Positions 46,805 through 55,503 of a stretch of 64,000 nucleotides of DNA are shown here, piece by piece. Source of the stretch: an uncultured Porphyromonadaceae bacterium (GTDB lineage: Bacteria > Bacteroidota > Bacteroidia > Bacteroidales > Muribaculaceae); the NCBI GenBank assembly GCA_946553045.1, contig CAMNRO010000006.1, positions 36,606 through 100,605 on the forward strand, in the 5' to 3' direction. The number at the start of each line of letters is the position of its first letter. Positions within the stretch are counted from its first letter, which is position 1. The notes beneath the pieces were generated by a model that was not told the DNA's origin, made no database searches, and worked only from the letters and a program-made list of their open reading frames with translations. Both the position numbers and the translations under genes were made by a program.

Positions 46805-48181
46805 ATGAAACGTATCAACCGAATACTCGCATTCGGCGGCATAATGGCCGCCTCTTTCGCCGCTGTGGCGCAGAACACCAACTCGGGCTATTTTCTCGAA
46901 GGATATACATATCGATATCAGATGAACCCTGCTTTCGGCAACGACCGTCATTTTGTGTCGATGCCGGCGCTCGGCAATCTGAATATGGCCGTACGCGGCA
47001 ACCTCCATCTCTCCAGCGTTGTCTACAGCCTCAACGGACGCACCGTATTGTTCACAAATCCCGGTATAAGTGCATCGGAAGTAATGGGTAATCTGAGCGA
47101 TAAAAACCGTATCGGAGCCAATCTGAAACTCAACATACTTTCTGCCGGCTTCAAGGCCTTCGGCGGTTACAACACACTGTCGGTCAACGCCCGTTCTAAT
47201 GTCAATGCCATTGTCCCGAAGGCATTCTTCTCGCTTGCAAAAGAGGGAGTTGCAAACAAGACATATGATATCCGCAACCTCCGTGCCCGTGCCATGGGAT
47301 ATGCCGAAGTTGCCCTCAACCATTCGCATGATATCAAGGCGCTTCCCGGCTTGCGTATTGGTGCGGCGGTCAAGGCGCTTGTAGGTGTCGCTAATTTCGA
47401 CGCTTATTTCAACGAGGCCGACCTCACTCTCGGTGAAAACGAGTGGATTGCCCGTACGAATGCCGATATTTACGCCAATGTAGGCGGATTCCAGTATGAG
47501 CACAAGACCAACAAAAAAGGCGCCGACTATGTCTCGGGCATGAATCTCGACGGGGACGGCAGCATCGGACCGAACGGTTTCGGTGTCGCATTCGATCTTG
47601 GCGCTGCATACCGCTGGGGCGACTTCAACTTCTCGATTGCAGCTCTCGACCTCGGTTTCATATCGTTCAGCGATACCCGCCACGCCACTACTGGAGGAAC
47701 CCGCACCGTTAATACCGACGCCTATACCTTCAATGCCGACGACGACGCTGCAAACTCATTCTCAAACGAATGGAAACGCCTGCGCGATAATCTCGAGGAC
47801 CTGTACCAGCTCGAGGACCGCGGAAATATAGGCAACCGCTCGGTCGGTCTGGGTGCGACGCTCAATGTTGGCGTTGACTACACACTGCCCGTGTACCGCA
47901 AACTGCACTTCGGCCTCCTCAGCTCAACACGCTTCCAGGGCGACTACACATGGAGTGAAGTGCGTCTGTCGGCCAATGTTGCACCTGTAAAATGTTTTTC
48001 GGCCGACGCCAATGTCGCAGTAGGCACCTATGGTGTCGGATTCGGCTGGCTCCTGAATCTCCATACCACAGGATTTAATCTGTTCCTCGGCATGGACCAC
48101 ACTCTGGGCCGGGTGACAAAAGAGTTTGCTCCTCTAAACTCCAATGCTTCTGTAAACTTCGGCATGAACTTCCCCTTCTGA
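46805..48181 (+). CDS. DUF5723 family outer-membrane protein
   Basis: The 458-residue protein has a signal peptide (MKRINRILAFGGIMAASFAAVAQ), alternating hydrophobic strands and a terminal aromatic (MNFPF), as in beta-barrels. YRYQMNPAFGNDRHFVSMPA and LGNLNMAVRGNL match the DUF5723 start. It is related in style to the PorV/FadL-like barrels of Bacteroidetes. The role is unknown. It is the second gene of a two-gene unit ended by a strong terminator. Confidence 0.8.
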   Translation: MKRINRILAFGGIMAASFAAVAQNTNSGYFLEGYTYRYQMNPAFGNDRHFVSMPALGNLNMAVRGNLHLSSVVYSLNGRTVLFTNPGISASEVMGNLSDKNRIGANLKLNILSAGFKAFGGYNTLSVNARSNVNAIVPKAFFSLAKEGVANKTYDIRNLRARAMGYAEVALNHSHDIKALPGLRIGAAVKALVGVANFDAYFNEADLTLGENEWIARTNADIYANVGGFQYEHKTNKKGADYVSGMNLDGDGSIGPNGFGVAFDLGAAYRWGDFNFSIAALDLGFISFSDTRHATTGGTRTVNTDAYTFNADDDAANSFSNEWKRLRDNLEDLYQLEDRGNIGNRSVGLGATLNVGVDYTLPVYRKLHFGLLSSTRFQGDYTWSEVRLSANVAPVKCFSADANVAVGTYGVGFGWLLNLHTTGFNLFLGMDHTLGRVTKEFAPLNSNASVNFGMNFPF

Positions 48182-48213
48182 TAACCGCGCGTTTCTGAAT
48201 ATTATTGAAGTTG

Positions 48214-48240
48214 AAAAAAGCCCCGAAAGGGGCTTTTTTA
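48214..48240. terminator. Strong bidirectional terminator
   Basis: AAAAAAGCCCC-GAAA-GGGGCTTTTTT. Confidence 0.9.
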
Positions 48241-48263
48241 TGTTGCTAACGGAAGTTAATTAG

Positions 48264-48294
48264 TTTGGGGTGCGCGAGTTTTTGATTATCTTTG
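48264..48294 (+). promoter_or_regulatory. Promoter of nrnA (leaderless start)
   Basis: TTTG (48264-48267), 19-nt spacer, TATCTTTG (48287-48294). The ATG begins 5 nt later. Confidence 0.8.
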
Positions 48295-48298
48295 CGCA

Positions 48299-49327
48299 AT
48301 GATTTCGCGTACAATATCAGAAGAATCAATAAAAAAGGCTAAGGTGCTCATAGACCGGGCCGAACGTATCGTCACAGTATGCCATACCGCGCCCGACGGC
48401 GATGCCGTGGGGTCGTCGCTTGCCGCTGTCCATGTGCTCGGCGCTCTTGGCAAGGACTGCCGCGCGATAGTGCCCGACGCATACAATGCCAATCTGGCAA
48501 AACTGCCGGGAGCAAAAGAGATTGTTGATGCCACCCGTTATCCCGATTTTGCAGCTCGTCTGTTCAACGAGGCAGACCTTGTGATATGTCTCGATTTCAA
48601 CGAGCCACGCCGCACAGGGCGTCTTGAGAAAACTTTGCGCGACTGCAAGGCTCCCAAAATCCTCATTGATCATCATCTGCACCCCGACATAGAGGCCGAT
48701 GTGGTTATTTCGCACCCGGAGATGGCGGCAACAGCCTATCTCCTGTTCCGTTTCATCTGTCGTCTGGAGCTCTTCAACTTCATCAGCAAGCCTGCTGCCG
48801 AATGCATTCTTGCAGGCATGATGACCGATACGGGTAATTTCTCATACAATTGTGCCGACCCCGACCTTTATATCGTCGTGGCCGAGTTGCTGCGAAAGGG
48901 TGCCGACAAAGATACCCTCTATAAGCAGCTCTTCAACACATTGAGTGAAAGCAGTATGCGTCTCAATGCCTATGCCGTTTACGAGAAGATGGAGGTCTTT
49001 CCCGAAGATGGTGCCGCTCTTATAGTGCTGTCGCGCGAGGAGCTTAACCGGTTTCATTATGTGAAAGGCGACACCGAGGCTCTTGTGAACCGCCCGCTCG
49101 CCATTCCCGGAGTCGTGTATAGCGCTTTTTTGCGCGAAGAGACAGATATGGTGAAAGTGTCGATGAGAAGTACCGGCGATTTTCCGGTCAATGTGCTCTG
49201 TAAGGAGCATTTTGGCGGTGGCGGTCATCTCAATGCCGCCGGAGGAGAGTTTTACGGCACACTCGACGAGGCAGCCACACTCTTCCGCTCGCTTTTGAAA
49301 GAAAATAAAGAAAAATATATAAAATGA
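48299..49327 (+). CDS. nrnA: DHH-family phosphoesterase, NrnA type (nano-RNase/PAP phosphatase)
   Basis: The 342-residue protein has the DHH domain (CHTAPDGDAVGSSLA, LVICLDFNEP, ILIDHHLHPD, GMMTDTGNFSYN) and the C-terminal DHHA1 domain with GGGGHLNAAGG. NrnA degrades very short RNAs and dephosphorylates 3'-phosphoadenosine 5'-phosphate. It is the first gene of nrnA-DUF4827-glmM; its stop overlaps the next ATG. Confidence 0.9.
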   Translation: MISRTISEESIKKAKVLIDRAERIVTVCHTAPDGDAVGSSLAAVHVLGALGKDCRAIVPDAYNANLAKLPGAKEIVDATRYPDFAARLFNEADLVICLDFNEPRRTGRLEKTLRDCKAPKILIDHHLHPDIEADVVISHPEMAATAYLLFRFICRLELFNFISKPAAECILAGMMTDTGNFSYNCADPDLYIVVAELLRKGADKDTLYKQLFNTLSESSMRLNAYAVYEKMEVFPEDGAALIVLSREELNRFHYVKGDTEALVNRPLAIPGVVYSAFLREETDMVKVSMRSTGDFPVNVLCKEHFGGGGHLNAAGGEFYGTLDEAATLFRSLLKENKEKYIK

Positions 49328-49875
49328 GAATCTTAAGAAATATAGCCGCGATTGTCGGCTGCATACTGATGCTCGCCTCCTGCGACGACGACGTGTCGTA
49401 TGCCGAACTTCTGAACAAGGAAGACCTTGCTGTAAACAATTTCCTTGCCGACCAGATTGTGTATCTCGACATCCCGGCCGATACTGTTTTCGAAGTCGGA
49501 CCCGATGCCCCCTACTATCGTCTTGATGAGGACGGCCAGCTTTATATGCAGGTGCTCAACGCCGGAACTCCCGGCAACAAAGTGAGGGACAAAGAGAGAA
49601 TCTATTTCCGCTTCACCCGTTGGGCTCTTGAAGCATATAAGGACGGAAAACTGCCGCAAGGTACCGGAAATAATCTGAGTCTTAGCCCGATGTATTTCCT
49701 TTATGGCAATTCCAACTCTCTGTATCTTTACGGTTCGGGCATACAGACTCCATTGGAATTCCTGCCTATCGACTGTAAAGTGAACCTGGTGGTGAAATCG
49801 ACTGTCGGCATGCAGGAAGACCAGACATCTGTTATTCCGTATCTCTATCAGCTTACTTATCAGCGTCCTATGTAA
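49324..49875 (+). CDS. DUF4827 lipoprotein (FKBP-like)
   Basis: The 183-residue protein begins with a lipoprotein signal (MRILRNIAAIVGCILMLASC). The body (YAELLNKEDLAVNNFLADQI, YYRLDEDGQLYMQVLNAG, GSGIQTPLEFLPIDCKV) fits DUF4827, whose fold resembles FK506-binding peptidyl-prolyl isomerases. Activity is not established. It is ATGA-coupled to nrnA, and glmM starts 48 bp later. Confidence 0.8.
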   Translation: MRILRNIAAIVGCILMLASCDDDVSYAELLNKEDLAVNNFLADQIVYLDIPADTVFEVGPDAPYYRLDEDGQLYMQVLNAGTPGNKVRDKERIYFRFTRWALEAYKDGKLPQGTGNNLSLSPMYFLYGNSNSLYLYGSGIQTPLEFLPIDCKVNLVVKSTVGMQEDQTSVIPYLYQLTYQRPM

Positions 49876-49923
49876 ATTTTGCTGACGCATGCCTAAATCG
49901 AACTTGTAACTTCTAACAGATAT

Positions 49924-51312
49924 ATGTCACTCATAAAATCTATCTCAGGAATCCGTGGTACTATAGGAGGTCCTGCAGGAGAGGGCCTTACACCCCTCGA
50001 CGTGGTAAAATTTACAGCGGCCTATGCTTCTTTTATAGAGTCGAATACTGAAAAGAGCAACCGCACTATTGTAGTCGGCCGCGATGCCCGTCTTTCCGGT
50101 TCGATGGTTAGAGATCTCGTTGTAGGCACTCTCTGCGGCATGGGTTTCGATGTAATCGACATCGACCTTGCCTCCACCCCCACGACAGAGCTTGCCGTAG
50201 TCGGCGAGAATGCCTGCGGTGGCCTCATTCTGACTGCTTCTCACAATCCCCTGCAGTGGAATGCCCTCAAGCTTCTTAACGAGCATGGCGAATTTCTCAA
50301 TGCCGAGGAAGGCGCGCGCGTGCTCGAAATCGCTGCAAACGACAGCTATACTTTCGCACCCGTAGACCGTCTCGGCAAAGTTTACACCAATACTACCTGG
50401 AATCGCCGTCATATCGAGCAGGTGCTCGCTCTCCCGCTCGTAGACCGCGAAGCTATCGCCAAGGCCGGTTTCAAGGTCGCCGTCGATGCCGTAAATTCAG
50501 TCGGAGGTGTCATTGTGCCTGAGTTGCTCCGTGCGCTCGGCGTGAAAGAAGTCATAGAGCTCAACTGTACTCCCACCGGCTATTTCGCCCATACTCCCGA
50601 GCCAATCCCCGAAAACCTCGGCGACATCGCCGCCCTTGTGGGCGACAGCGGGGCAGACGTCGGTTTTGTTGTCGACCCCGACGTAGACCGTCTCGCCATC
50701 ATAAGCGACGGTGGAGCATTCTTCGGCGAAGAATATACTCTTGTGTCGATTGCCGACTATGTGCTCGCACATACACCCGGCAACACCGTGAGCAACCTCA
50801 GCTCTTCGCGTGCCCTGGCAGACGTTACCCGCGCTCATGGCGGTGAATATGAGGCTGCCGCAGTAGGCGAAGTCAACGTCACAACAAAGATGAAGGAAGT
50901 TGGAGCTGTTATCGGCGGCGAAGGCAATGGCGGTGTCATCTATCCCGCTATCCATTATGGCCGCGACGCTCTCGTGGGTATCGCCCTCTTCCTCACAATG
51001 ATGGCAAAGAGCGGAAAGAAGCCCTCTGAAATCCGTGCGGCTCTTCCTGCCTACGACATCTACAAGACCAAGATTCAGCTTACCCCCGAAATCGACGTAG
51101 ACGCTATCCTCGAGGCTATCAAAAAGCACTTCGCAGGCGAGAGAATAACCGATATCGACGGTGTGAAGATCGATTTTGCCGACAGTTGGGTTCATCTGCG
51201 CAAGTCGAATACCGAGCCGATTATCCGCATCTATTCCGAGGCTCATACTCCTGAAGAAGCTGCTGCGCTCGCCGATAAAATCAAAGCTATAGTCGATACC
51301 ATCATCGCCTGA
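49924..51312 (+). CDS. glmM: Phosphoglucosamine mutase
   Basis: GlmM interconverts glucosamine-6-phosphate and glucosamine-1-phosphate on the route to UDP-GlcNAc. The 462-residue protein has the phosphoserine motif TASHNP (S106), the magnesium loop DPDVDRLA, the sugar-binding GEGNGGVIYP and the phosphate-binding RKSNTEPIIRIYSEA. Phosphomannomutase-type activity cannot be excluded from sequence alone. A strong terminator follows. Confidence 0.88.
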   Translation: MSLIKSISGIRGTIGGPAGEGLTPLDVVKFTAAYASFIESNTEKSNRTIVVGRDARLSGSMVRDLVVGTLCGMGFDVIDIDLASTPTTELAVVGENACGGLILTASHNPLQWNALKLLNEHGEFLNAEEGARVLEIAANDSYTFAPVDRLGKVYTNTTWNRRHIEQVLALPLVDREAIAKAGFKVAVDAVNSVGGVIVPELLRALGVKEVIELNCTPTGYFAHTPEPIPENLGDIAALVGDSGADVGFVVDPDVDRLAIISDGGAFFGEEYTLVSIADYVLAHTPGNTVSNLSSSRALADVTRAHGGEYEAAAVGEVNVTTKMKEVGAVIGGEGNGGVIYPAIHYGRDALVGIALFLTMMAKSGKKPSEIRAALPAYDIYKTKIQLTPEIDVDAILEAIKKHFAGERITDIDGVKIDFADSWVHLRKSNTEPIIRIYSEAHTPEEAAALADKIKAIVDTIIA

Positions 51313-51335
51313 TAAGGCATGACTGGCATATATAC

Positions 51336-51365
51336 AATAAACCCCGCCATAAGCGGGGTTTATTC
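51336..51365. terminator. Bidirectional terminator between glmM and GH2
   Basis: AATAAACCCCGC (51336-51347) pairs with GCGGGGTTTATT (51353-51364). The genes on both sides converge on it. Confidence 0.9.
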
Positions 51366-51382
51366 ATTTATGTAAGTTTTAG

Positions 51383-53734
51383 TTATAGAGTCAGTCCGGC
51401 GGTTCGGAGGCCTTTTGATTTAACTGTAAGACGTGCCGTTCCATTGCCTTTTCTTATGACGGCCAGAACTCTGCCTTGGGCTGCTTTGCGCTCATGCCTG
51501 CTGTATCCGCGATGGTCTGTCGGGTCTGAAGAGCCGGTGGCTATGATTTCGGCATCACCATCAACGGTGAAAGACAGGAGATTGTCGGCAATCGGCACAA
51601 TGCGTCCTTTCGCGTCTGTAATTTCAGCGACGATATATTCCAGTTCGGAGTCAGCGCGATATGCCGGCTCGGCTGTAAGGCGTATTGCCGACGGGCGTCC
51701 TGCTGTTTCCAGTATTGCAGTATCTGCCGGATTGCCGTTTGTGTCCAGTGCTACGGCTTTGAGTACGCCGGGAGTGTAAGGAATCTCGAATTCAGCCATA
51801 AACCGCTCTTGGCGGCCGGTGTTTTTGGTGTCGATAAGTTTGTCGTTGAGATAGAGTGCCACCTTGGGATAGCTCGAGGCTACCTCTACTGTTATCGGTT
51901 TGCCTTTATGGCCGGGCCAGTTCCATGATTTGTAAGTAGGCCATGTTCCCCACATCGTTTCCCTGACTTTGCCCTTGTATCCGTCGGGCTCGCGTACGGC
52001 GAGCGACAGCATGGGCTTGTCGGCATAGAGCATTTCGCGGTAGTATGACACGGGCTTGCGGGCGCCGGTGATGTCGATGTCGCCGCACTGAGAGTTGTGC
52101 CACGGCCATAGCGGACGCTCGAAGTGCTCTCCTTCGGGGTCGCCTTCGTAGTAGTGGCGTCCAATGCCTGATTCGCCGATATAGTCAATGCCGGTCCATA
52201 CGAAATCGCCGATTACATAGGGAAGGTCATTGACCTTGGTCCAGTTCTGGAAGGCGTCGCGTGGATACGATTCTGTCTGCCACATCACGCGCGATGGCAC
52301 GCGGGCGTGGTCTCCTTCGGCCTTGTGAATCATATAGTTATAACCCACTATGTCGTGCTCGGCTGCGAGGGCGTCGTATATCTCCCAATCGGGGTCCCAT
52401 GACGCAAGGGCCTGGGTGACAGGACGCGAAGGGTCGAGTTCGCGGCATTTGGCGGCGAACATACGTGCCGTAGCCACTGCTTCGGGCGATTTGCGCTCAA
52501 GAATTTCGTTTCCTATGCTCCATGCGATTATCGAGGGGTGGTTTCGGTCGCGTTCAATCATCGCCCCCAGATCGGACGCCCACCAGTGGTCGAGGAGGGC
52601 AGAGTAGTCGTATGGTGTCTTGGCCTCGCGCCAGCCGTCGAATGCTTCGTCAATTACGAGCAGTCCGAGCCGGTCGCAGGCGTCGAGAAAAGCCGGAGCC
52701 GGAGGATTGTGTGAGGTGCGCACGGCGTTGAAGCCGGCCTCCTTGAGCAGTGCGGCCTTGCGGTATTCGGCATCGTCATGCGAAGCTGCGCCGAGAATGC
52801 CGTTGTCGTGGTGTACGCAGGCGCCCGAAAGCACTATGGTGTCGCCGTTGAGCACAAAGCCGTCGGGTGACCATGAAAATGAACGAAGGCCGAAAGTTTC
52901 TGTTTCCTTGTCGCCGTTGCCCAGTGTCGCTTCTGCGGTGTATAGTTCGGGTGTTTCCGGGCTCCAGAGCTTTGGAGAGGCTATCGTCATGTCGTAGCTC
53001 AGATATTTTTCTTTTTCAGAGGGGCGTATCAGCACGGTGTCGTAGATTGCGGAGCCCGTGCGGCTGTTTTTGACGCATACGGGCATGCGCAGGTCTTCGG
53101 AGCGTTCGCCGGGGCATGTCAGCGTAAATTGCACACGCGCCACTGCTTTGTCGGGCTTTACAACAGGTGTTGTCACATGCATGCTCCATGGCCTGATATG
53201 TATCGACGGGTGGGATTCGAGCCATACATGCCGGTATATGCCCGAGCCGGTGTACCAGCGGCTGTTTTTCTGCTTGGAATTGTCGACCTTTATTGCTATG
53301 GTATTGTCGCCGGCATGGAGATACGGCGTTATGTCGACGCGATACGATGTGTAGCCGTAGGGGTGTCCGCCGGCATATATACCGTTGACCCATACGCCGG
53401 AGTTCATATATGCTCCCTCGAGATACAGATACTCCGTGCCTTCGGGGGCTGCATTGAGAGTTATGGTTTTGCGATACCAGCCGGTGCCTGTCGGAAGATA
53501 GCCGCCGTCGTTGCCCGAGGGGCAGTCGCGGTCGAAATCGTGTTCTACACTCCAGTCGTGTGGCAGATTTACCGTTCGCCAGCCGGAATCGTCGAAGGCC
53601 GGTGTTGCCGCAGTGCTGTCGGCTTCCTGCGAGAAGAGCCAGTCCTTGTCGAGCTGTTTTCGCGACTCTGTAACAGACAAAGCTGGCAGATTAATTGTTG
53701 TAAGGATTAGTAGGCTGGTTATGACGTGCTTCAT
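51383..53734 (-). CDS. Secreted GH2 family glycoside hydrolase (beta-galactosidase/beta-glucuronidase type)
   Basis: The 783-residue protein has a signal peptide (MKHVITSLLILTTINLPALS), an N-terminal jelly roll (LPHDWSVEHDFD, NSRWYTGSGIYRHVWLE), an immunoglobulin-like domain, a TIM barrel and C-terminal DUF4982/Ig-like modules. The acid/base is in IIAWSIGNEIL and the likely nucleophile is the Glu of MWQTESYPRDAF. It is shorter than LacZ and of the kind acting on galactosides or uronides; the substrate is undecided. ATG 53734 is the signal-peptide start. It is divergent from dgt with only 49 bp between starts. Confidence 0.9.
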   Translation of the reverse strand: MKHVITSLLILTTINLPALSVTESRKQLDKDWLFSQEADSTAATPAFDDSGWRTVNLPHDWSVEHDFDRDCPSGNDGGYLPTGTGWYRKTITLNAAPEGTEYLYLEGAYMNSGVWVNGIYAGGHPYGYTSYRVDITPYLHAGDNTIAIKVDNSKQKNSRWYTGSGIYRHVWLESHPSIHIRPWSMHVTTPVVKPDKAVARVQFTLTCPGERSEDLRMPVCVKNSRTGSAIYDTVLIRPSEKEKYLSYDMTIASPKLWSPETPELYTAEATLGNGDKETETFGLRSFSWSPDGFVLNGDTIVLSGACVHHDNGILGAASHDDAEYRKAALLKEAGFNAVRTSHNPPAPAFLDACDRLGLLVIDEAFDGWREAKTPYDYSALLDHWWASDLGAMIERDRNHPSIIAWSIGNEILERKSPEAVATARMFAAKCRELDPSRPVTQALASWDPDWEIYDALAAEHDIVGYNYMIHKAEGDHARVPSRVMWQTESYPRDAFQNWTKVNDLPYVIGDFVWTGIDYIGESGIGRHYYEGDPEGEHFERPLWPWHNSQCGDIDITGARKPVSYYREMLYADKPMLSLAVREPDGYKGKVRETMWGTWPTYKSWNWPGHKGKPITVEVASSYPKVALYLNDKLIDTKNTGRQERFMAEFEIPYTPGVLKAVALDTNGNPADTAILETAGRPSAIRLTAEPAYRADSELEYIVAEITDAKGRIVPIADNLLSFTVDGDAEIIATGSSDPTDHRGYSRHERKAAQGRVLAVIRKGNGTARLTVKSKGLRTAGLTL

Positions 53735-53747
53735 AGCTGATGAAATT

Positions 53748-53779
53748 TTTGCGAAGCTACAAAAAAAACGCGAACTTTG
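53748..53779 (+). promoter_or_regulatory. Promoter of dgt (leaderless start)
   Basis: TTTG (53748-53751), 20-nt spacer, GAACTTTG (53772-53779), a one-base variant of the -7 box. ATG is 5 nt later. Confidence 0.6.
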
Positions 53780-53783
53780 CAAT

Positions 53784-55142
53784 ATGACAGACTCCAAGCA
53801 GAAAATGATATGGGCGAAACTTATCAATGATAAACGTTTCGGCCTCGAGGACTACCATGATCCTAAAAAAAACAGTACTCGCACCGATTTCAGACGCGAT
53901 TATGACCGTCTTGTCTTTTCGAGTCCTTTCCGGCGTCTTCAGAACAAGACGCAGGTGTTTCCTCTGCCCGGGAGCATATTTGTGCACAACCGTCTCACTC
54001 ATTCGCTTGAGGTGTCGTGTGTGGGCAAGTCTATGGCCGACTCCATCGCGCAGGCTCTGAAGACGCGATATGCGGCTATCGGGGAGCCTACGGAGCATTT
54101 CGACCATCTCGGCGATATTGTGGCTGCTGCCTGCCTTGCCCACGACCTCGGCAATCCGCCGTTCGGACATTCCGGCGAGAAGGCCATTTCCACATTTTTC
54201 AGCGAAGGGCCCGGCAAGGAAATCCAGAGCATGCTCAGTCCGGAAGAATGGAGCGACCTCACGCGTTTCGAGGGTAATGCCAATGCTTTCCGGGTGCTCA
54301 CCCATCAGTTTAGGGGACGTCGTCGCGGCGGATTCGCCATGACATATTCCATGCTTGCCTCAATTGTCAAATATCCATATGAGTCTATTCTGTCGACCAA
54401 AGGCAAATTCGGTTTTTTTACATCAGAAAAAGCCGATTTCGAGCGTGTGGCCTCTGAGCTCGGCATGCTGCGTCTTTCGGCAGACGGTGAGCCGCTGCGA
54501 TATGTGCGCCACCCGCTTGTGTATATCGTAGAGGCCGCCGACGATATATGCTATGAGGTAATGGACCTCGAAGACGCCCATAAGCTGCGCATTCTTCCGC
54601 TGGCAACCGTGGTGGAGGCTCTCCTGGCATTCTTCTCGCCCGAGCGTCGCGCTCATATAGAGCAGTCGATGTTGCGTGTGAGCGACCCCAACGAGCAGGT
54701 GGCCTATCTTCGGTCGTGTGTGGTGGGTGCGCTTGTAGACCGCTGTGCCGAGACTTTCATTGCAAACGAAGATTCCATTCTCGAAGGAACATTCGAAGGC
54801 TCTCTGCTGCAGAATATCCCCGACAGAGAACGGAGTGCATATGAAAATTGCAATGTCTTGTCCTGGAATAAGATATATTGTGCGGCCGAGGTTGTCGATG
54901 TGGAACTGGCCGGTAACCGTATCATCAGTTTTCTGATGGAGCGGCTTGTAGAGGCTGTGATGAATCCGACGCTGAACTATTCGCGGCTTCTGCTGGCGAA
55001 ATTTCCCGAACAGTATGATGTTGAGTCGCCTACGCTTTTTGGCAAGCTGCAGGCTGTGCTCGACCATATTTCGGGTATGACCGATGTATATGCGCTCGAT
55101 CTTTACCGTAAACTGAACGGAATGTCGCTTCCGGCAGTTTAA
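53784..55142 (+). CDS. dgt: Deoxyguanosinetriphosphate triphosphohydrolase (dGTPase)
   Basis: The 452-residue HD-superfamily enzyme hydrolyses dGTP to deoxyguanosine and tripolyphosphate. Motifs: DYDRLVFSSPFRRLQNKTQV, NRLTHSLEVSCVG (first His), CLAHDLGNPPFGHSGE (HD pair), and EAADDICYEVMDLEDAHK (last Asp). The ATG at 53784 fits the promoter; in-frame codons upstream lie in the divergent GH2 gene. The MITE-like element starts 16 bp after its stop. Confidence 0.93.
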   Translation: MTDSKQKMIWAKLINDKRFGLEDYHDPKKNSTRTDFRRDYDRLVFSSPFRRLQNKTQVFPLPGSIFVHNRLTHSLEVSCVGKSMADSIAQALKTRYAAIGEPTEHFDHLGDIVAAACLAHDLGNPPFGHSGEKAISTFFSEGPGKEIQSMLSPEEWSDLTRFEGNANAFRVLTHQFRGRRRGGFAMTYSMLASIVKYPYESILSTKGKFGFFTSEKADFERVASELGMLRLSADGEPLRYVRHPLVYIVEAADDICYEVMDLEDAHKLRILPLATVVEALLAFFSPERRAHIEQSMLRVSDPNEQVAYLRSCVVGALVDRCAETFIANEDSILEGTFEGSLLQNIPDRERSAYENCNVLSWNKIYCAAEVVDVELAGNRIISFLMERLVEAVMNPTLNYSRLLLAKFPEQYDVESPTLFGKLQAVLDHISGMTDVYALDLYRKLNGMSLPAV

Positions 55143-55158
55143 TAGTGTATGAATAATT

Positions 55159-55496
55159 AGAGGTTGTTTAAAAACATATGTGAAAACACAGGTTGGAGTA
55201 TTTTTGCTTAAATTGCACATTACGAAGAGGGAACATAGCGGTGGCTATGTGACCGATGAGTGATGGGTAAGTTAACAAAAAGACGCCAGGACTGCACTAA
55301 TGTTAAAAACGCCTCATTAAAATCTTCTTAAAAAACACTGTAAGCATGAAAACAAAGGCTTCGCCTCCAAAAATTCAGAGTGTCTTTATCTCTTCGACTC
55401 AGTCACATAGCCACCGCTATGCTCCTTCGTCTCAGATATAAATCCATCTCAGACTTTTTGGCCTGTATTTTCACATATGTTTTTAAACAACCTCTT
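55159..55496. mobile_element. MITE-like element, 338 bp, with terminal inverted repeats and TAATT target duplication
   Basis: The left end (55159-55192) and the reverse complement of the right end agree at 33 of 34 positions, beginning AGAGGTTGTTTAAAAAC. A second inverted pair lies inside, CATAGCGGTGGCTATG near each arm, which is itself a hairpin. TAATT flanks both ends (55154-55158 and 55497-55501), as expected for a 5-bp target duplication. It holds no ORF of note. A TATTTTTG box near 55199 faces the downstream gene. Confidence 0.8.
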
Positions 55497-55503
55497 AATT
55501 TTT

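Noticed and set aside
45935..47683. Reverse-strand open frame of 582 codons across the lipoprotein/DUF5723 genes
   Set aside because: It spans two genes whose forward products have signal peptides and typical barrels; the reverse product is low-complexity and unlike any family.
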